A stretch of DNA of 64,000 nt from Nesterenkonia ebinurensis. GTDB taxonomy: Bacteria; Actinomycetota; Actinomycetes; Actinomycetales; Micrococcaceae. The notes under the pieces are model-generated. The model searched no databases. It had not been told where the DNA came from and saw only the letters and a list, made by a program, of their open reading frames with translations. The translations under genes were made by a program, and so were the position numbers. The DNA lies in NCBI RefSeq assembly GCF_008711175.1, contig NZ_VWNF01000021.1, positions 124,001-188,000 of the forward strand, given 5' to 3'. Positions 42,990 to 52,182 of the stretch are shown in pieces. The first letter of the stretch is position 1, and each line of letters starts with the position of its first letter.

Positions 42990-44282
42990 CTACTTGCTGG
43001 ACACTGGTTCAAGGATTTCCAGACCGCCCAGGTAGGGGCGCAGGGCCTCGGGCACGCGCACTGAGCCGTCGGCCTGTTGGTGGTTCTCCAGGATGGCCAC
43101 AATCCACCGAGTGGTGGCCAGGGTGCCGTTGAGAGTGGCCACTGGGCGGGTAGAACCTTTGGAACCGTCGGCCTGGACCGTACGCTCACGGATATTCAGC
43201 CGACGAGCCTGGAAGGTGGTGGTGTCCGAAGTGGAGGTCAACTCCCTGTATGTGCCCTGGGTGGGGACCCAGGCCTCACAGTCGAATTTCCGGGCTGCGG
43301 AGAGACCCAGATCGCCGGCGGCGGTGTCAATCACCCGGTAGGGCAGCTCCATCTTGGCCAACATCTGCTCCTCGGCGGCCAGCAGCCGCTCATGTTCAGT
43401 CTTGGAGACTGAAGCTGAGCAGTAGACGAACATCTCCAGCTTGTTGAACTGGTGGACGCGGATGATGCCGCGGGTGTCCTTCCCGTGCGAGCCGGCCTCA
43501 CGGCGGTAGCAGGTGGACCATCCGGCGTAACGCTGCGGGCCCTCACTCAGATCCAGAATCTCCTCAGCGTGGTAACCAGCCAGGGCCACCTCAGAGGTAC
43601 CCACCAAATACAGGTCATCGCGTTCCAGGTGGTACACGTCGTCGTGCGCCTCGAGGTATCCAGTGCCCTCCATAGTCTCTGGACGCACCAGGGTGGGGGG
43701 GATCATAGGAGTGAACCCGGCTTCCACCGCCTGCTCCAGGCCCATCTGCATCATCGCCAGCTCAAGTCGGGCGCCGATTCCCTTCAGGAAGTAGAACCGG
43801 GCACCGGAGACCTTGGCGCCACGCTCCATATCCACGGCGCCCAATGCCTCAGCCAGCGCCAGGTGATCCTTGGGCTCGAAGCCCTCTGCCGCAAAGTCAC
43901 GCGGGGTTCCCTCGTGGCGCAGAGTGACGAAGTCCTCCTCGCCGCCTGCCGGCACACCATCGTGAATGAGGTTCGGGAAAGACTTGGTGAGGGCATTCAA
44001 CTGAGTCTGGGCGGCGTCGGCGGCTGCCTCTGCCGCTTTGACATCGGCGGCCAGTTGTTTGACCTCGGCCAGCAGGGCCTGCTTCTCTTCACCCTGCGCC
44101 CTAGCCACCTTCTTGCCGAAGGCCTTCTGCTCCGCGCGCAGGGTCTCGAACCGTGTGATCGCAGCAGCCCGGGCCTCAGAGGCCTCGATCAGCGCATCCA
44201 CCGCGGAGGCGTCGGCTCCGCGGGCGTGCTGGCTTGCTCGGTACTTCTCTGGTTCGGCGATAAGGTCCTTGATGTCAATCAC
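42990..44282 (-). CDS. serS: Seryl-tRNA synthetase
   Basis: About 430 residues. The N-terminal coiled-coil arm binds tRNA-Ser. The class II catalytic domain has motif 2 in '[20 protein letters not shown]' followed by '[11 protein letters not shown]', and motif 3 in '[18 protein letters not shown]'. The family start '[15 protein letters not shown]' points to GTG 44282, which has no Shine-Dalgarno site, so the mRNA may be leaderless; ATG 44312 would add ten residues. The kinase-like gene begins divergently at 44326, leaving very little promoter space. Confidence 0.95.
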   Translation of the reverse strand: MIDIKDLIAEPEKYRASQHARGADASAVDALIEASEARAAAITRFETLRAEQKAFGKKVARAQGEEKQALLAEVKQLAADVKAAEAAADAAQTQLNALTKSFPNLIHDGVPAGGEEDFVTLRHEGTPRDFAAEGFEPKDHLALAEALGAVDMERGAKVSGARFYFLKGIGARLELAMMQMGLEQAVEAGFTPMIPPTLVRPETMEGTGYLEAHDDVYHLERDDLYLVGTSEVALAGYHAEEILDLSEGPQRYAGWSTCYRREAGSHGKDTRGIIRVHQFNKLEMFVYCSASVSKTEHERLLAAEEQMLAKMELPYRVIDTAAGDLGLSAARKFDCEAWVPTQGTYRELTSTSDTTTFQARRLNIRERTVQADGSKGSTRPVATLNGTLATTRWIVAILENHQQADGSVRVPEALRPYLGGLEILEPVSSK

Positions 44283-44325
44283 AGGAACAACACTAGTACG
44301 CCTCAGCCACATATAGGCTCTATGT

Positions 44326-45447
44326 ATGAACGGAGAGGACTACAGCTGGCTGGTCGTTACAGCGATGGCTGTGGCCGCGGTACTGCTGATCGTGGTGGCT
44401 GCGCAGGGAACCCGGGTCCGGGGGCTGAGGCGGCGGGTTGCCGATCTGGAGCAGCAGGCCGAGGTGACCGCCCTGGTGGCAGCCCATCCCAAGTCCCCGG
44501 AGGAGCGGCTGGTAGGCGTTGTAGTCAATGTGAGCAAGGAAAACGCCGACCAGGTGGTCAAGCTGGTGCACGAAGCCTGCACTGCGGCCGGGATGCCGGA
44601 CCCGCTGATCATGGCCTCCACCGCCGAGGACCCCGGGCATGTGATGACCCGGCGTGTAGTGGATGCCGGATGCGATGTAGTGATTGCCGCCGGCGGGGAC
44701 GGCACACTGCGCGCAGTGGCCGCCGAATTGGTGAACACTGATGTGGCCTTGGGAGTGGTGCCGCTGGGCACTGGGAATCTGTTCGCCCGCAATATCGGGC
44801 TGCCTTACCACGACCTGCCCGCCTGTGTGACCGAGGCGATCCACGGCACCGGCCACCGGGTGGACACACTGGATCTGAGGTTGCAGCGACCCGGCGGTCG
44901 CACCGATCAGGAGATCAGCCTGGTCATCGCCGGGGGCGGCCTGGACGCCGAGGTCATGGAGGACACCCGGGAGGTGCTCAAGACTCACGCCGGCTGGCTG
45001 GCCTACGGGGAGGCCGGGCTGCGCCATGTGCTGGGACCGCGCAAAACAGTAGGTGTGAGGCTCGACGACGCCGATCCGGAGACGTACCGAATCCGCTCGG
45101 TGCTGCTGGCCAACTGCGGCACTCTGCAGGCCGGCATCCGGCTCATCCCAGAGGCCAAGTTCGACGACGGCCATATGGACGTCGCCCTGTTCACCCCCCG
45201 GCACGCCCTGGATTGGGCACGGGTGGTGGCCAAGACCGCGCTGCGCTCCTCCACCGACATCCCGGTGATGAAGGTCCGGCAGGCCCGCACCGGACGGCTG
45301 ACCATGGCTGAGCCGATGCCCTTCCAGATCGATGGTGATGCTGTCGGCGAGGTGATCAGCGTGACCGCCCGTGTGGCCTCGTCGTCGTTGGTGGTCAACG
45401 GAGTCTCCACCGAAGTGTTGGACGACCCCTCTCCGGCTAACCCTTAA
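44326..45447 (+). CDS. Diacylglycerol/lipid kinase family protein
   Basis: Protein of 373 residues. An N-terminal membrane helix ('[20 protein letters not shown]') is followed by the DAGK catalytic domain: '[16 protein letters not shown]', '[18 protein letters not shown]' (the GGDGT nucleotide loop) and '[19 protein letters not shown]'. The C-terminal part includes '[13 protein letters not shown]'. It probably phosphorylates diacylglycerol or a related lipid at the membrane. A head-to-head arrangement with serS leaves 43 bases between starts, and no clear Shine-Dalgarno precedes the ATG. It is convergent with the permease relics. Confidence 0.9.
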   Translation: MNGEDYSWLVVTAMAVAAVLLIVVAAQGTRVRGLRRRVADLEQQAEVTALVAAHPKSPEERLVGVVVNVSKENADQVVKLVHEACTAAGMPDPLIMASTAEDPGHVMTRRVVDAGCDVVIAAGGDGTLRAVAAELVNTDVALGVVPLGTGNLFARNIGLPYHDLPACVTEAIHGTGHRVDTLDLRLQRPGGRTDQEISLVIAGGGLDAEVMEDTREVLKTHAGWLAYGEAGLRHVLGPRKTVGVRLDDADPETYRIRSVLLANCGTLQAGIRLIPEAKFDDGHMDVALFTPRHALDWARVVAKTALRSSTDIPVMKVRQARTGRLTMAEPMPFQIDGDAVGEVISVTARVASSSLVVNGVSTEVLDDPSPANP

Positions 45448-45593
45448 CTGCTCCGGTCAGACCGGAGACGATGCGCCGCTGGGCCAGGGTGAAGAAGAGC
45501 ATGGCCGGCAGCATCGCCACTGAGACCGGGAAGAGCAACCCCAGTCCTGATCGGGGTGCTGTCAGTGACTGCGGGAACGGCTGGGGCGGTCAT
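45447..45593 (-). pseudogene. malG-type sugar permease relic
   Basis: A start 'MTAPAVPAVTDSTPIRTG' at 45593 is joined, after a frame change, directly to the C-terminus of a MalG-type permease ('PAMLFFTLAQRRIVSGLTG' then 'AVKG' and a stop at 45447). About 250 internal residues are missing, so this is a large deletion derivative. Confidence 0.75.
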
Positions 45594-46019
45594 TTCCCTT
45601 CCCTTGCGGTGACCGCTCCGCCATATCGCGGCGGAGCACAAAACACTGGTAGATCAGCACGATGACCAGGGAGACCATGAACAACACCACCGCGGCTGCG
45701 GAGCCGTATCCCACCTGGTTATGACTGTTGCCGTGATCCGCCGCTGGATCTGCCACCAGCTGACCCCATCCAAGGCAGCGGCCTCGTAGAGCTCACCGGG
45801 AATACCCTGGAGTCCGGCAAGCATCAGGATGACCGCCAAGCCCAGGTACTTCCAGGTCAAGACCGCAAATACTGTTCAGAAGTCCAGATCGGGGTCAGCC
45901 AACCAGAACGGCTTCTGACCGACCCAACCGAAGCCGGTGAGTATTCCGTCGAACGGGCCGTCGGGCGGCAGCAACAGACGGAAGGACAACCCGACCACCA
46001 CCGCACGACCAAGAATCCT
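45562..46019 (-). pseudogene. malF-type sugar permease relic
   Basis: Minus-strand pieces of a MalF-type permease lie in order: 'LLLPPDGPFDGILTGFGWVG' and 'KPFWLADPDLDF', then a TGA where Trp is expected, and in the same frame 'TVFAVLTWKYLGLAVILMLA' and 'GIPGELYEAAALDGVSWWQ' (the EAA loop). A deletion then joins this in another frame to the last helix 'YGSAAAVVLFMVSLVIVLIY' and 'FVLRRDMAER'. It is truncated at the 5' end. It cannot encode a functional permease. Together with the malG relic it is what remains of a sugar importer. Confidence 0.8.
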
Positions 46020-46126
46020 CACGAAATATTTCGGCAACTTGGAATTCTCGACATGCACGCAGACAATTCTTGTGGTAACTTATTTCTTAGCAATGTACAG
46101 ACCGAGCCTTTGAAAGGAGGGGCACC

Positions 46127-46243
46127 ATGAAAATCACAGAGACGATGAACCCGGCATATGTGCTGCGGATCTCTGAAAGCGCCGCAACAGCGAACCTTCA
46201 GCCCCTCTGCTTCGGTCTTATGCTGAGCACCCAGCGGGGCTAA
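46127..46243 (+). CDS. Small ORF, 38-residue peptide with strong ribosome binding site
   Basis: A 38-codon frame starts at ATG 46127 after GAAAGGAGGGG, one of the strongest Shine-Dalgarno sequences in the window, with five to seven bases spacing. The peptide has a mildly polar first half ('MKITETMNPAYVLRISES') and a hydrophobic end with one Cys ('LCFGLMLSTQRG'). I know no family for it. It could be a leader peptide, a precursor of a modified peptide, or a small membrane-active protein. No modification enzymes or transporter are adjacent. It lies just beyond the permease relics and about 200 bases before a second small ORF. Confidence 0.45.
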   Translation: MKITETMNPAYVLRISESAATANLQPLCFGLMLSTQRG

Positions 46244-46441
46244 GGCCTCTTCTTCCGGGAAGCTCTCACTCTCCTTTATTTTCGCACTGCACGACCCTTT
46301 CCAGCTGGAGCCCCACTTGGCTCTCTGACTGAAGTCAGCCACCGCTGAATCACCATAACCTGTCGCGCGGTTTATTAGTGTCCACTCCTCGGGCTGTTTG
46401 ACCGTAGTCAACTATGCCCTTTTTCAGTTCAAGGAATTGTC

Positions 46442-46663
46442 ATGTCTTCGATAATAAGCATCCGCAGGCACAGCCTGCTGCAGCGCGCGGCGCTGGCGCT
46501 CTCTGCAGCCTTGGCCTCATGGGCCGAAGCTGCCGCGGATAAAGAGCACTCCGCCCTTGAACAGTCTCGGGCCACTGCCGCGCTTCACGTACAGCGCCAG
46601 CAGAGAGAGCATCGGCGCGAGGCCGCGATCGCCGAGCGCCTGCTGCTCCCCCGCCAGTTCTGA
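46442..46663 (+). CDS. Small hypothetical protein, 73 residues
   Basis: Starts at ATG 46442 with AAGGA seven bases upstream and ends two bases before a strong hairpin that looks like its terminator. Together these support a real gene. It is Ala-, Arg- and Glu-rich and probably helical, with a weakly hydrophobic segment near residues 14-30 ('LQRAALALSAALASWAEAAA') and a charged, coiled-coil-like remainder. No domain recognised. It is convergent with pheA. Confidence 0.5.
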   Translation: MSSIISIRRHSLLQRAALALSAALASWAEAAADKEHSALEQSRATAALHVQRQQREHRREAAIAERLLLPRQF

Positions 46664-46665
46664 TC

Positions 46666-46705
46666 AGTCCTCGTCCCACAGCCTCGGCCCGGTGGGACGA
46701 GGACT
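46666..46705. terminator. Bidirectional hairpin between small ORF and pheA
   Basis: AGTCCTCGTCCCAC and GTGGGACGAGGACT form a perfect 14-bp stem with a 12-base loop, located between two convergent genes. There is no long T-run, so termination strength is uncertain, but the position is right for both strands. Confidence 0.75.
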
Positions 46706-46729
46706 GCCGGGCCTCTGGCCGCCTCTCTC

Positions 46730-47653
46730 TTAGTGCGTGTCTCGCCGCAAACCGGCGATCCACGCAGCAGCGGCGGCAAAGGCCTCCTCGGAGACCTCCG
46801 GGCCCATCTGCTGGGGTTTTCCGTCAGCTCTAGGGTAGGAGCCCAGGAACCTGATCTTGGGTGAGATCCGGTGGATACCTGCCAACGCATCGGCGATCCT
46901 TGCCTCAGCGATATGTCCCTCCAGGTCAATGGAGAAGTAGTAGTCACCCATCCCGAAGCCGGTGGGGCGTGACTCGATCCGGCACATATTCACCCCGTTG
47001 GTGGCGAAGTGCTCCAGGATCTCCATCAGTCCGCCCGGGCGGTCCTCGGGCAGCGGAATCATCACCGTGGTCTTATCCGCCCCGGTCCGCACCGGTACCG
47101 GGCCAGGCTTCGAGGCCAGCACAAACCGGGTCACCGCCCCAGGGACATCCTCAATCTGAGGGGCGATCACATGCAGCCCCAGCTGCTCGGCCACTAAAGG
47201 CGCACAGATCGCGGCATCTGCCGCTGGCGATTCACTCCTCAGCCCGTGTGCCCCAGCAGCTGTGGATGAGGCCGATCGGTACTCGGCATGCGGCAGTGTG
47301 GCCTCCGCCCATTTCCGCACCTGAGCCCAAGCATGGGAGTGGGTGGTGATCGAACGGATCTCGTCCAATTCCTTAGGCTTGGCAGAGGCCAGCACAAAGG
47401 TGATCGGCACCAGAGCCTCGGCAGTGATGTGCAGGTTGTGCGCCACCGAGACAGCGTCCAGGGTGGCAGTGACCCCGCCCTCCACCGAGTTCTCAATGGG
47501 CACCACGGCGGCATGGACGTCGTCGTTCTCCACCATGGCCAGGGCGGAGAGCACGCTGGCAGCGGGCACCCGCTCAGCGTCGGCCCCGCCGGGCATCTTC
47601 AGCAGGGCGGCTTCGGTGAAGGTTCCGGCCGGTCCCAGATAGGCGTATTTCAC
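46730..47653 (-). CDS. pheA: Prephenate dehydratase
   Basis: Protein of 307 residues converting prephenate to phenylpyruvate in phenylalanine synthesis. The catalytic PDT domain begins 'YLGPAGTFTEAAL' and contains 'VPIENSVEGGVTATLD' and the catalytic Thr-Arg-Phe in 'GAVTRFVLAS'. The C-terminal ACT domain binds phenylalanine ('MEILEHFATNGVNMCRIESR', ESRPT motif). GTG start overlaps the rhodanese stop by four bases, so the two are coupled. Monofunctional, without a chorismate mutase domain, as usual in actinobacteria. Confidence 0.96.
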   Translation of the reverse strand: MKYAYLGPAGTFTEAALLKMPGGADAERVPAASVLSALAMVENDDVHAAVVPIENSVEGGVTATLDAVSVAHNLHITAEALVPITFVLASAKPKELDEIRSITTHSHAWAQVRKWAEATLPHAEYRSASSTAAGAHGLRSESPAADAAICAPLVAEQLGLHVIAPQIEDVPGAVTRFVLASKPGPVPVRTGADKTTVMIPLPEDRPGGLMEILEHFATNGVNMCRIESRPTGFGMGDYYFSIDLEGHIAEARIADALAGIHRISPKIRFLGSYPRADGKPQQMGPEVSEEAFAAAAAWIAGLRRDTH

Positions 47654-47976
47654 AGGATCCGGGGCTCCTCACCGGTGACCGATTCCAGGGGCTTTCCAGC
47701 AATGATCCAGGAGTCATAGCCGCCGGCCACAAAGAGCGCGGAGTACCCCTGTGTGGTGAGCCAGCCGGCGATCTGTACGCTGCGCCCACCAGTCCGGCAG
47801 ATCACATGGTAGTCCTCATCCGGATCCAGCTCCTCGAACCGAGCCGGGATATCGTCCACCGGGATGTGCACCGCACCGGGGGCGTGCCCCACCTCGAACT
47901 CATATGCTTCGCGCACATCCAGCACCGCCGCACTGGACGGCACATGGGCTGCAGGTACTGTCTCGAAGTCTGACAT
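47650..47976 (-). CDS. Rhodanese-like domain protein
   Basis: About 108 residues from ATG 47976, a single rhodanese domain. 'VLDVREAYEFEVGHAPGAVH' is the N-terminal signature and 'YHVICRTGGRSVQIAGWL' holds the active-site Cys loop (CRTGGRS). It may transfer sulfane sulfur from thiosulfate or a persulfide. The frame is open to 48057, but GGAAGCGAG lies near ATG 47976. It is translationally coupled to pheA by a four-base overlap. Confidence 0.92.
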   Translation of the reverse strand: MSDFETVPAAHVPSSAAVLDVREAYEFEVGHAPGAVHIPVDDIPARFEELDPDEDYHVICRTGGRSVQIAGWLTTQGYSALFVAGGYDSWIIAGKPLESVTGEEPRIL

Positions 47977-48125
47977 CGTTCGCTCGCTTCCCGTCTCACT
48001 ACTACGTACTGAGCCGGGTCCCTGCCTGACATGGCTCGCACAAATACTACTTCGCATTTGTGCAGGTCCCGACCTCAGAGGCCCGCTGGCTCTCTTTCCA
48101 CATTAGCGCCGATGATGCTCAGTAG

Positions 48126-48142
48126 TCTGCGGACGCCGCAGA
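48126..48142. promoter_or_regulatory. Perfect 7-bp inverted repeat before amidase gene
   Basis: TCTGCGG, three bases, CCGCAGA lies 20 bases before the amidase start. It could be an operator or a short hairpin in the 5' leader. No protein can be assigned. Confidence 0.3.
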
Positions 48143-48161
48143 TATTCCATAGAGTGAGTCT

Positions 48162-49637
48162 ATGGATCAGGTCAGCGCAGCCCCGGAGCCCAAGTCCGAA
48201 CACACCACTGACCTGACTATGGCTGATTTCCGCGCCGCCACCGCAGACCAATGGCGCCACTCAGTACTGCGCGGCGAGGTTTCCTGCGTGGAGCTGACCA
48301 CCACCGCACTGACCGCAGCGGCAACCATGAGCGGACTCGGAGCGTTCCTGAACCTGGACCCCGAATTTGCCCTGGCCCGGGCGGAGCAGCAAGATGCCAC
48401 CCTGAAGACACTGAGAAGAACGACGACGCTGCAACAGCTGGCATCTACCGCACCCCTGGTGGGCCTGCCCACCGCCTTCAAAGACCTGGTGCCGGTGGCC
48501 GGTCTTCCACTGACCTTCGGAACTCAGGCTGCACCGGCGATGGTGCCGGCCAAGGATTCCCCACTGGCTCGCACTGTGCACCGTTCCGGGGCGATCAGCG
48601 TGGGCAAGACCCAGGTCCCTGAGTTCGGACTGCCCTGCTATTCGGAGAACCAGCTGGGCGATCCGGCCCGGAACCCGCTGGACATCGCCCGAACCTCAGG
48701 GGGTTCTACCGGAGGCGGCGCCACTGCGGTAGCCGCGGGGATTCTGCCCTTCGTCCCCGGCAATGACGGAGGCGGCTCAGTACGGATCCCGGCTGCCGCC
48801 TGCGGTCTGGTGGGCCTGAGGCCCGGGCGGGGCAGGATCCCCGATGACGATGCCTCTCCCTCAGTGCGGAATCTGGTCACTTCGGGGCCCATCGCCAGCA
48901 CCGCGGAGGATGCCGCCCTGCTCTTCGACGTGATGGCCGGACAGCGGGCTGGCTCCAGGGGCAGCGCCCAGCGTGTGGTGCGTGATGCTCTGGATTCTGG
49001 GACGGAACCGCTCCTAGTGGGAGTGACTACGGAGTCGCCCTTCTCCCCCGACTTGGACATTGTGCTTTCCGAGGAGGCGGTGGTGGCCGTGGAGAAGGGG
49101 ATCTCCCTTCTTACCGCGCAGGGACATCATATTCAGGGCTCGGTGGAATTCACCGGAGCGGAGAGGTTCTGGAGCCCGGACTACCACCAGAACTTCCAGA
49201 CGCTGTGGACCGCACGGTTAGGTCAGCTGGGATTCGCCGAGCACCAGATTGAACAGATGGAGCCGCTCACCCAGTACTTCGTGGAGCTGGCACGATCCCG
49301 TCCTGCGGAGCAGACCCAGGTGGCAATCACTTCTCTGCAGGAGTTCTCCGACCATGCGCTGGAGATCTTCGGCCCCTGGGATGTGCTGCTGACCCCGATG
49401 CTGGCCGCCGCTCCGCCAAAAATCGGCTGGTTCGCCGGACTGGGTCCGGAGCAGAACTATATCGAACAGTGCCGGTTCACTCCGTACAGCTCAGTAGTCA
49501 ATGTGCTCGGCCTGCCCGCTGTCAACGTTCCGGTGCACACCGACACAGAAGGGCTGAGCTGGTCGGTGCAGCTGATCGGCAAACCCGGCACCGAGGAGCA
49601 GCTGCTGGCCCTGGCAGCCACCCTGTTGCGGGATTGA
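48162..49637 (+). CDS. Amidase signature family amidase
   Basis: Protein of 491 residues with the triad Lys107 ('PTAFKDLVPVAG'), Ser182 ('ARTSGGSTGGGATAVAAG') and nucleophile Ser206 ('NDGGGSVRIPAAACGLVG'). The C-terminal region 'YSSVVNVLGLPAVNVPVH' completes the fold. It resembles monofunctional amidases rather than GatA, since gatC and gatB are absent. It stands alone, divergent from the rhodanese/pheA pair and convergent with the oligopeptide ATPase gene, separated by a hairpin. Substrate unknown. Confidence 0.92.
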   Translation: MDQVSAAPEPKSEHTTDLTMADFRAATADQWRHSVLRGEVSCVELTTTALTAAATMSGLGAFLNLDPEFALARAEQQDATLKTLRRTTTLQQLASTAPLVGLPTAFKDLVPVAGLPLTFGTQAAPAMVPAKDSPLARTVHRSGAISVGKTQVPEFGLPCYSENQLGDPARNPLDIARTSGGSTGGGATAVAAGILPFVPGNDGGGSVRIPAAACGLVGLRPGRGRIPDDDASPSVRNLVTSGPIASTAEDAALLFDVMAGQRAGSRGSAQRVVRDALDSGTEPLLVGVTTESPFSPDLDIVLSEEAVVAVEKGISLLTAQGHHIQGSVEFTGAERFWSPDYHQNFQTLWTARLGQLGFAEHQIEQMEPLTQYFVELARSRPAEQTQVAITSLQEFSDHALEIFGPWDVLLTPMLAAAPPKIGWFAGLGPEQNYIEQCRFTPYSSVVNVLGLPAVNVPVHTDTEGLSWSVQLIGKPGTEEQLLALAATLLRD

Positions 49638-49660
49638 GTCCATAGCCCTACGTACCATCA

Positions 49661-49690
49661 AAGCTCCCCCATCAGCTCGTCGGGGAGCTT
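49661..49690. terminator. Hairpin between amidase and ABC ATPase genes
   Basis: AAGCTCCCC and GGGGAGCTT form a 9-bp perfect stem with a 12-base loop between convergent genes; it slightly overlaps the 3' end of the ATPase gene. A bidirectional terminator is the likely role. Confidence 0.6.
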
Positions 49691-50493
49691 CCCGATTCCA
49701 ATGCTGTCCTATTCAGGCGAGTAGGCATTGATTCAACTAACAGTTTTGTGTACTCATCCTGGGGCTGGCGTAAAACCATCGCGGCGTCTCCCCGTTCCAC
49801 TATCCTCCCACGATTCATCACTAAGACTGAATTGCACAGACGAGATACGAGATCAAGGTCATGACTGATGAACAAAATACTTGATCCGATCTCACTTTGG
49901 ATGCTAGTGAGCAGGTTGAGTATTTGGGAAGAAATCGTAACGTCGAGCGCTGATACCGGTTCATCAGCAATGAGGAGTTTCGGTTTCAGGGCAATGGCGC
50001 GGGCGATTGCTACGCGTTGCCGTTGTCCTCCGGAGAGTTCCTTTGGCATCTTTTCGATGTACGAATCCGCTGGGGTCAAGCCCACACGGTCAAGAAGATC
50101 CAGGACCTCTTTGCGGACATCTTGCGCCGTAAACTTTCGATGGAGCTGGATTGGTAGAGCAATTGAAGCACCAATGGACCGACGCGGATTCAGCGAGCCG
50201 TATGGATTCTGGAAGATGAACCCGAGGTCAACACGTAGTTTGCGCGGCAATCTTCGCCTGTGGATGGGATGGTCCAGCAGTTCAACTTCTCCGAAAGAGG
50301 GCGCGAGCAATCCGGCAGCAATTCGGGCCGTAGTGCTCTTGCCAGACCCAGATTCCCCAACCAAGCCAACAATCTCTCCCCGACCGATGCTGAAAGTGAC
50401 GTCATCCATGGCCTTGAACACTCCGCGCGTTCCGTCAAGGAGTGAGCCGACCACGTATTCCTTCGTCACGTTGGACATATCAAGCAGGCTCAT
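49672..50493 (-). CDS. Oligopeptide-type ABC transporter ATPase (OppF/DppF-like)
   Basis: About 273 residues from ATG 50493, preceded by GAGGAGGG. Walker A '[20 protein letters not shown]', signature '[17 protein letters not shown]' and Walker B 'LLIADEPVSALD' are intact. A Q-loop segment 'FIFQNPYGSLNPRRSIGASI' is typical of OppF. It pairs with the adjacent OppD-like ATPase, overlapping its 3' end by 14 bases. It supplies energy to the importer encoded upstream. Confidence 0.95.
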   Translation of the reverse strand: MSLLDMSNVTKEYVVGSLLDGTRGVFKAMDDVTFSIGRGEIVGLVGESGSGKSTTARIAAGLLAPSFGEVELLDHPIHRRRLPRKLRVDLGFIFQNPYGSLNPRRSIGASIALPIQLHRKFTAQDVRKEVLDLLDRVGLTPADSYIEKMPKELSGGQRQRVAIARAIALKPKLLIADEPVSALDVTISSQILNLLTSIQSEIGSSILFISHDLDLVSRLCNSVLVMNRGRIVERGDAAMVLRQPQDEYTKLLVESMPTRLNRTALESGSSPTS

Positions 50494-51328
50494 TTGACCC
50501 TCCTCGTTCCCAATGCGGCACCGACGATGCCAGAAGATCTTCTCGTCGACTAGAAACAAGCAACTGGCGGGTGTAGGGATGCTGGGGATTCTCCAGTATG
50601 TTACTGGTCAACCCTGATTCCACGACTTCGCCATTCTTCATCACGTAGATTCGATCACAAAGCAAGCGCACTACTTCAAGGTCATGACTGATGAGTAGCA
50701 GTGCTGCACCCCGACTTGAAATGCTCTGGGACAGAATCCGGAGGATTTGGGCCTGTACGGTCACATCAAGCGCTGTCGTTGGTTCATCAGCGATCACTAG
50801 AGCCGGTTCTCCGACAAGTGCCATAGCCAGAACTACACGCTGTCGCTGTCCTCCTGACAGTTGGTGCGGGTACTTCCGGGCGATCTGCTTACCAGGCGTT
50901 AAACCCAGTTCTTCAAGAACCTGCACAACGGCCGCTTTGACCTCTGGCTTACGGCGTTTGCGTCCTACAGCAATGGACTCCGCTACTTGATCACCTATAC
51001 GCATCAGTGGATTCAGATAGGTGAAAGGGTCTTGGTAGACCATAGCCATATTCCTGCGGCGTCGTTTACGTTGGTCGTCAAGGTTACCAGTGGCAAGATC
51101 TTGTCCCTTGAAGGAAATAGCGCCTCGGGCAATGTGGCCTGGGGCTCTGAGAAGCCCCATGGAGGCCATAGCGAGCGTTGACTTCCCACTCCCTGATTCC
51201 CCCACAATCCCAACCCTCTCTTGGGAACCGATGGTGATATCAACGTTGCCGACAGCGATCACCGTCTCACGCAAGGAAGGAAACTCAACCGTGAGACCCT
51301 TGATCTCAAGTAGTGGAGTTTCTATCAT
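50480..51328 (-). CDS. Oligopeptide-type ABC transporter ATPase (OppD-like)
   Basis: Protein of 282 residues. Walker A '[18 protein letters not shown]', '[20 protein letters not shown]' (Q-loop), signature '[17 protein letters not shown]' and Walker B '[16 protein letters not shown]'. The oligopeptide-type C-terminal extension '[15 protein letters not shown]' follows. ATG overlaps the permease stop by four bases (ATGA), with GGAGG upstream. It works with the OppF-like partner. Confidence 0.95.
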   Translation of the reverse strand: MIETPLLEIKGLTVEFPSLRETVIAVGNVDITIGSQERVGIVGESGSGKSTLAMASMGLLRAPGHIARGAISFKGQDLATGNLDDQRKRRRRNMAMVYQDPFTYLNPLMRIGDQVAESIAVGRKRRKPEVKAAVVQVLEELGLTPGKQIARKYPHQLSGGQRQRVVLAMALVGEPALVIADEPTTALDVTVQAQILRILSQSISSRGAALLLISHDLEVVRLLCDRIYVMKNGEVVESGLTSNILENPQHPYTRQLLVSSRREDLLASSVPHWERGGSNEPA

Positions 51329-52182
51329 GACACCCTCCGCTTCATAAATGACTTTTCCACGCCTTCACCGATTAGGTTCATCGCGAGTGCTATCAACGCG
51401 ATCATGATCCCGGGAAAGACACTCATCCACCAGGCCACCGAGATGAAGCCGATAGAGCTCTGCAGAATTCGCCCCAAGCTTGCGACGTTGGGGTCGGAGA
51501 GTCCGAGGAACGAGAGCGAGGCCTCAAGCAAGACTGCAGTCGCCACATTCAACGCTGTAGTGACGATAAGTGGTGACACTGCATTGGGAAGGATCTCTCT
51601 GAAAATAATCCATACAGGAGAACAACCCATGACTCGGGCAGCGGCGACATATTCACTTTCTTTCCGAGCTAAGAACTCAGCGCGCAGAAGCCGAGCCAGG
51701 GGTGGCCAACTTGTGAGACCAATGGCTGCCGTCGTTACCCAGAGATTCTGGCCGAAGAGCGCCACCGTGAGGATCACTAGGAAGATACGAGGCACGACCT
51801 GCACAATCTCTGTGAACCGCATCAACGCTGTGTCGGTCGTACCGCCAACGTAGCCGGCCACGGAACCCACGATTGAACCAACGATGAGCGAGATAGCGGA
51901 CGCAGCCACCCCCACAAGCAGCGACGATCTCAGCCCATAGACCACCTGGGAGAAGACATCCCGACCGAGGTTGTCAGTCCCCATAGGATGTTCCGACTGC
52001 GGTGCTTGAAGGGCTGAGCTGTCACCTCTCAGGGGATCGAAAGGGGTGAGGAAAGGCGCGAATATCGCCGCTGCTGCAACCAGCCCTATGAGGACAAGTC
52101 CGATAGTGAGCGCTGCGCCCGGCTGAATGGGCGGCCGAGCAGCCTGTTTCCATGATGACTTGGCAAGGAGGGGGCTAGTCAA
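51325..52182 (-). CDS. Oligopeptide-type ABC transporter permease (OppC-like)
   Basis: About 285 residues. The OppC hallmark 'GTDNLGRDVFSQVVYGLRSS' follows the first helix and periplasmic segment, and the EAA loop reads 'ARVMGCSPVWIIFREILPNA'. The frame extends to a TTG at 52203, but AAGGAT lies about seven bases before TTG 52182, so the latter is preferred; both overlap the preceding permease gene. Six membrane helices are expected. Confidence 0.93.
   Translation of the reverse strand: MTSPLLAKSSWKQAARPPIQPGAALTIGLVLIGLVAAAAIFAPFLTPFDPLRGDSSALQAPQSEHPMGTDNLGRDVFSQVVYGLRSSLLVGVAASAISLIVGSIVGSVAGYVGGTTDTALMRFTEIVQVVPRIFLVILTVALFGQNLWVTTAAIGLTSWPPLARLLRAEFLARKESEYVAAARVMGCSPVWIIFREILPNAVSPLIVTTALNVATAVLLEASLSFLGLSDPNVASLGRILQSSIGFISVAWWMSVFPGIMIALIALAMNLIGEGVEKSFMKRRVS

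Noticed and set aside
43452-44741. Plus-strand open frame of 429 codons
   Set aside because: Antisense to serS and out of frame with the lipid-kinase-like gene; composition artefact.
46019-46411. Minus-strand open frame of 130 codons
   Set aside because: No ribosome site or domain; it runs through the malF relic edge and is antisense to the better supported 38-residue ORF.
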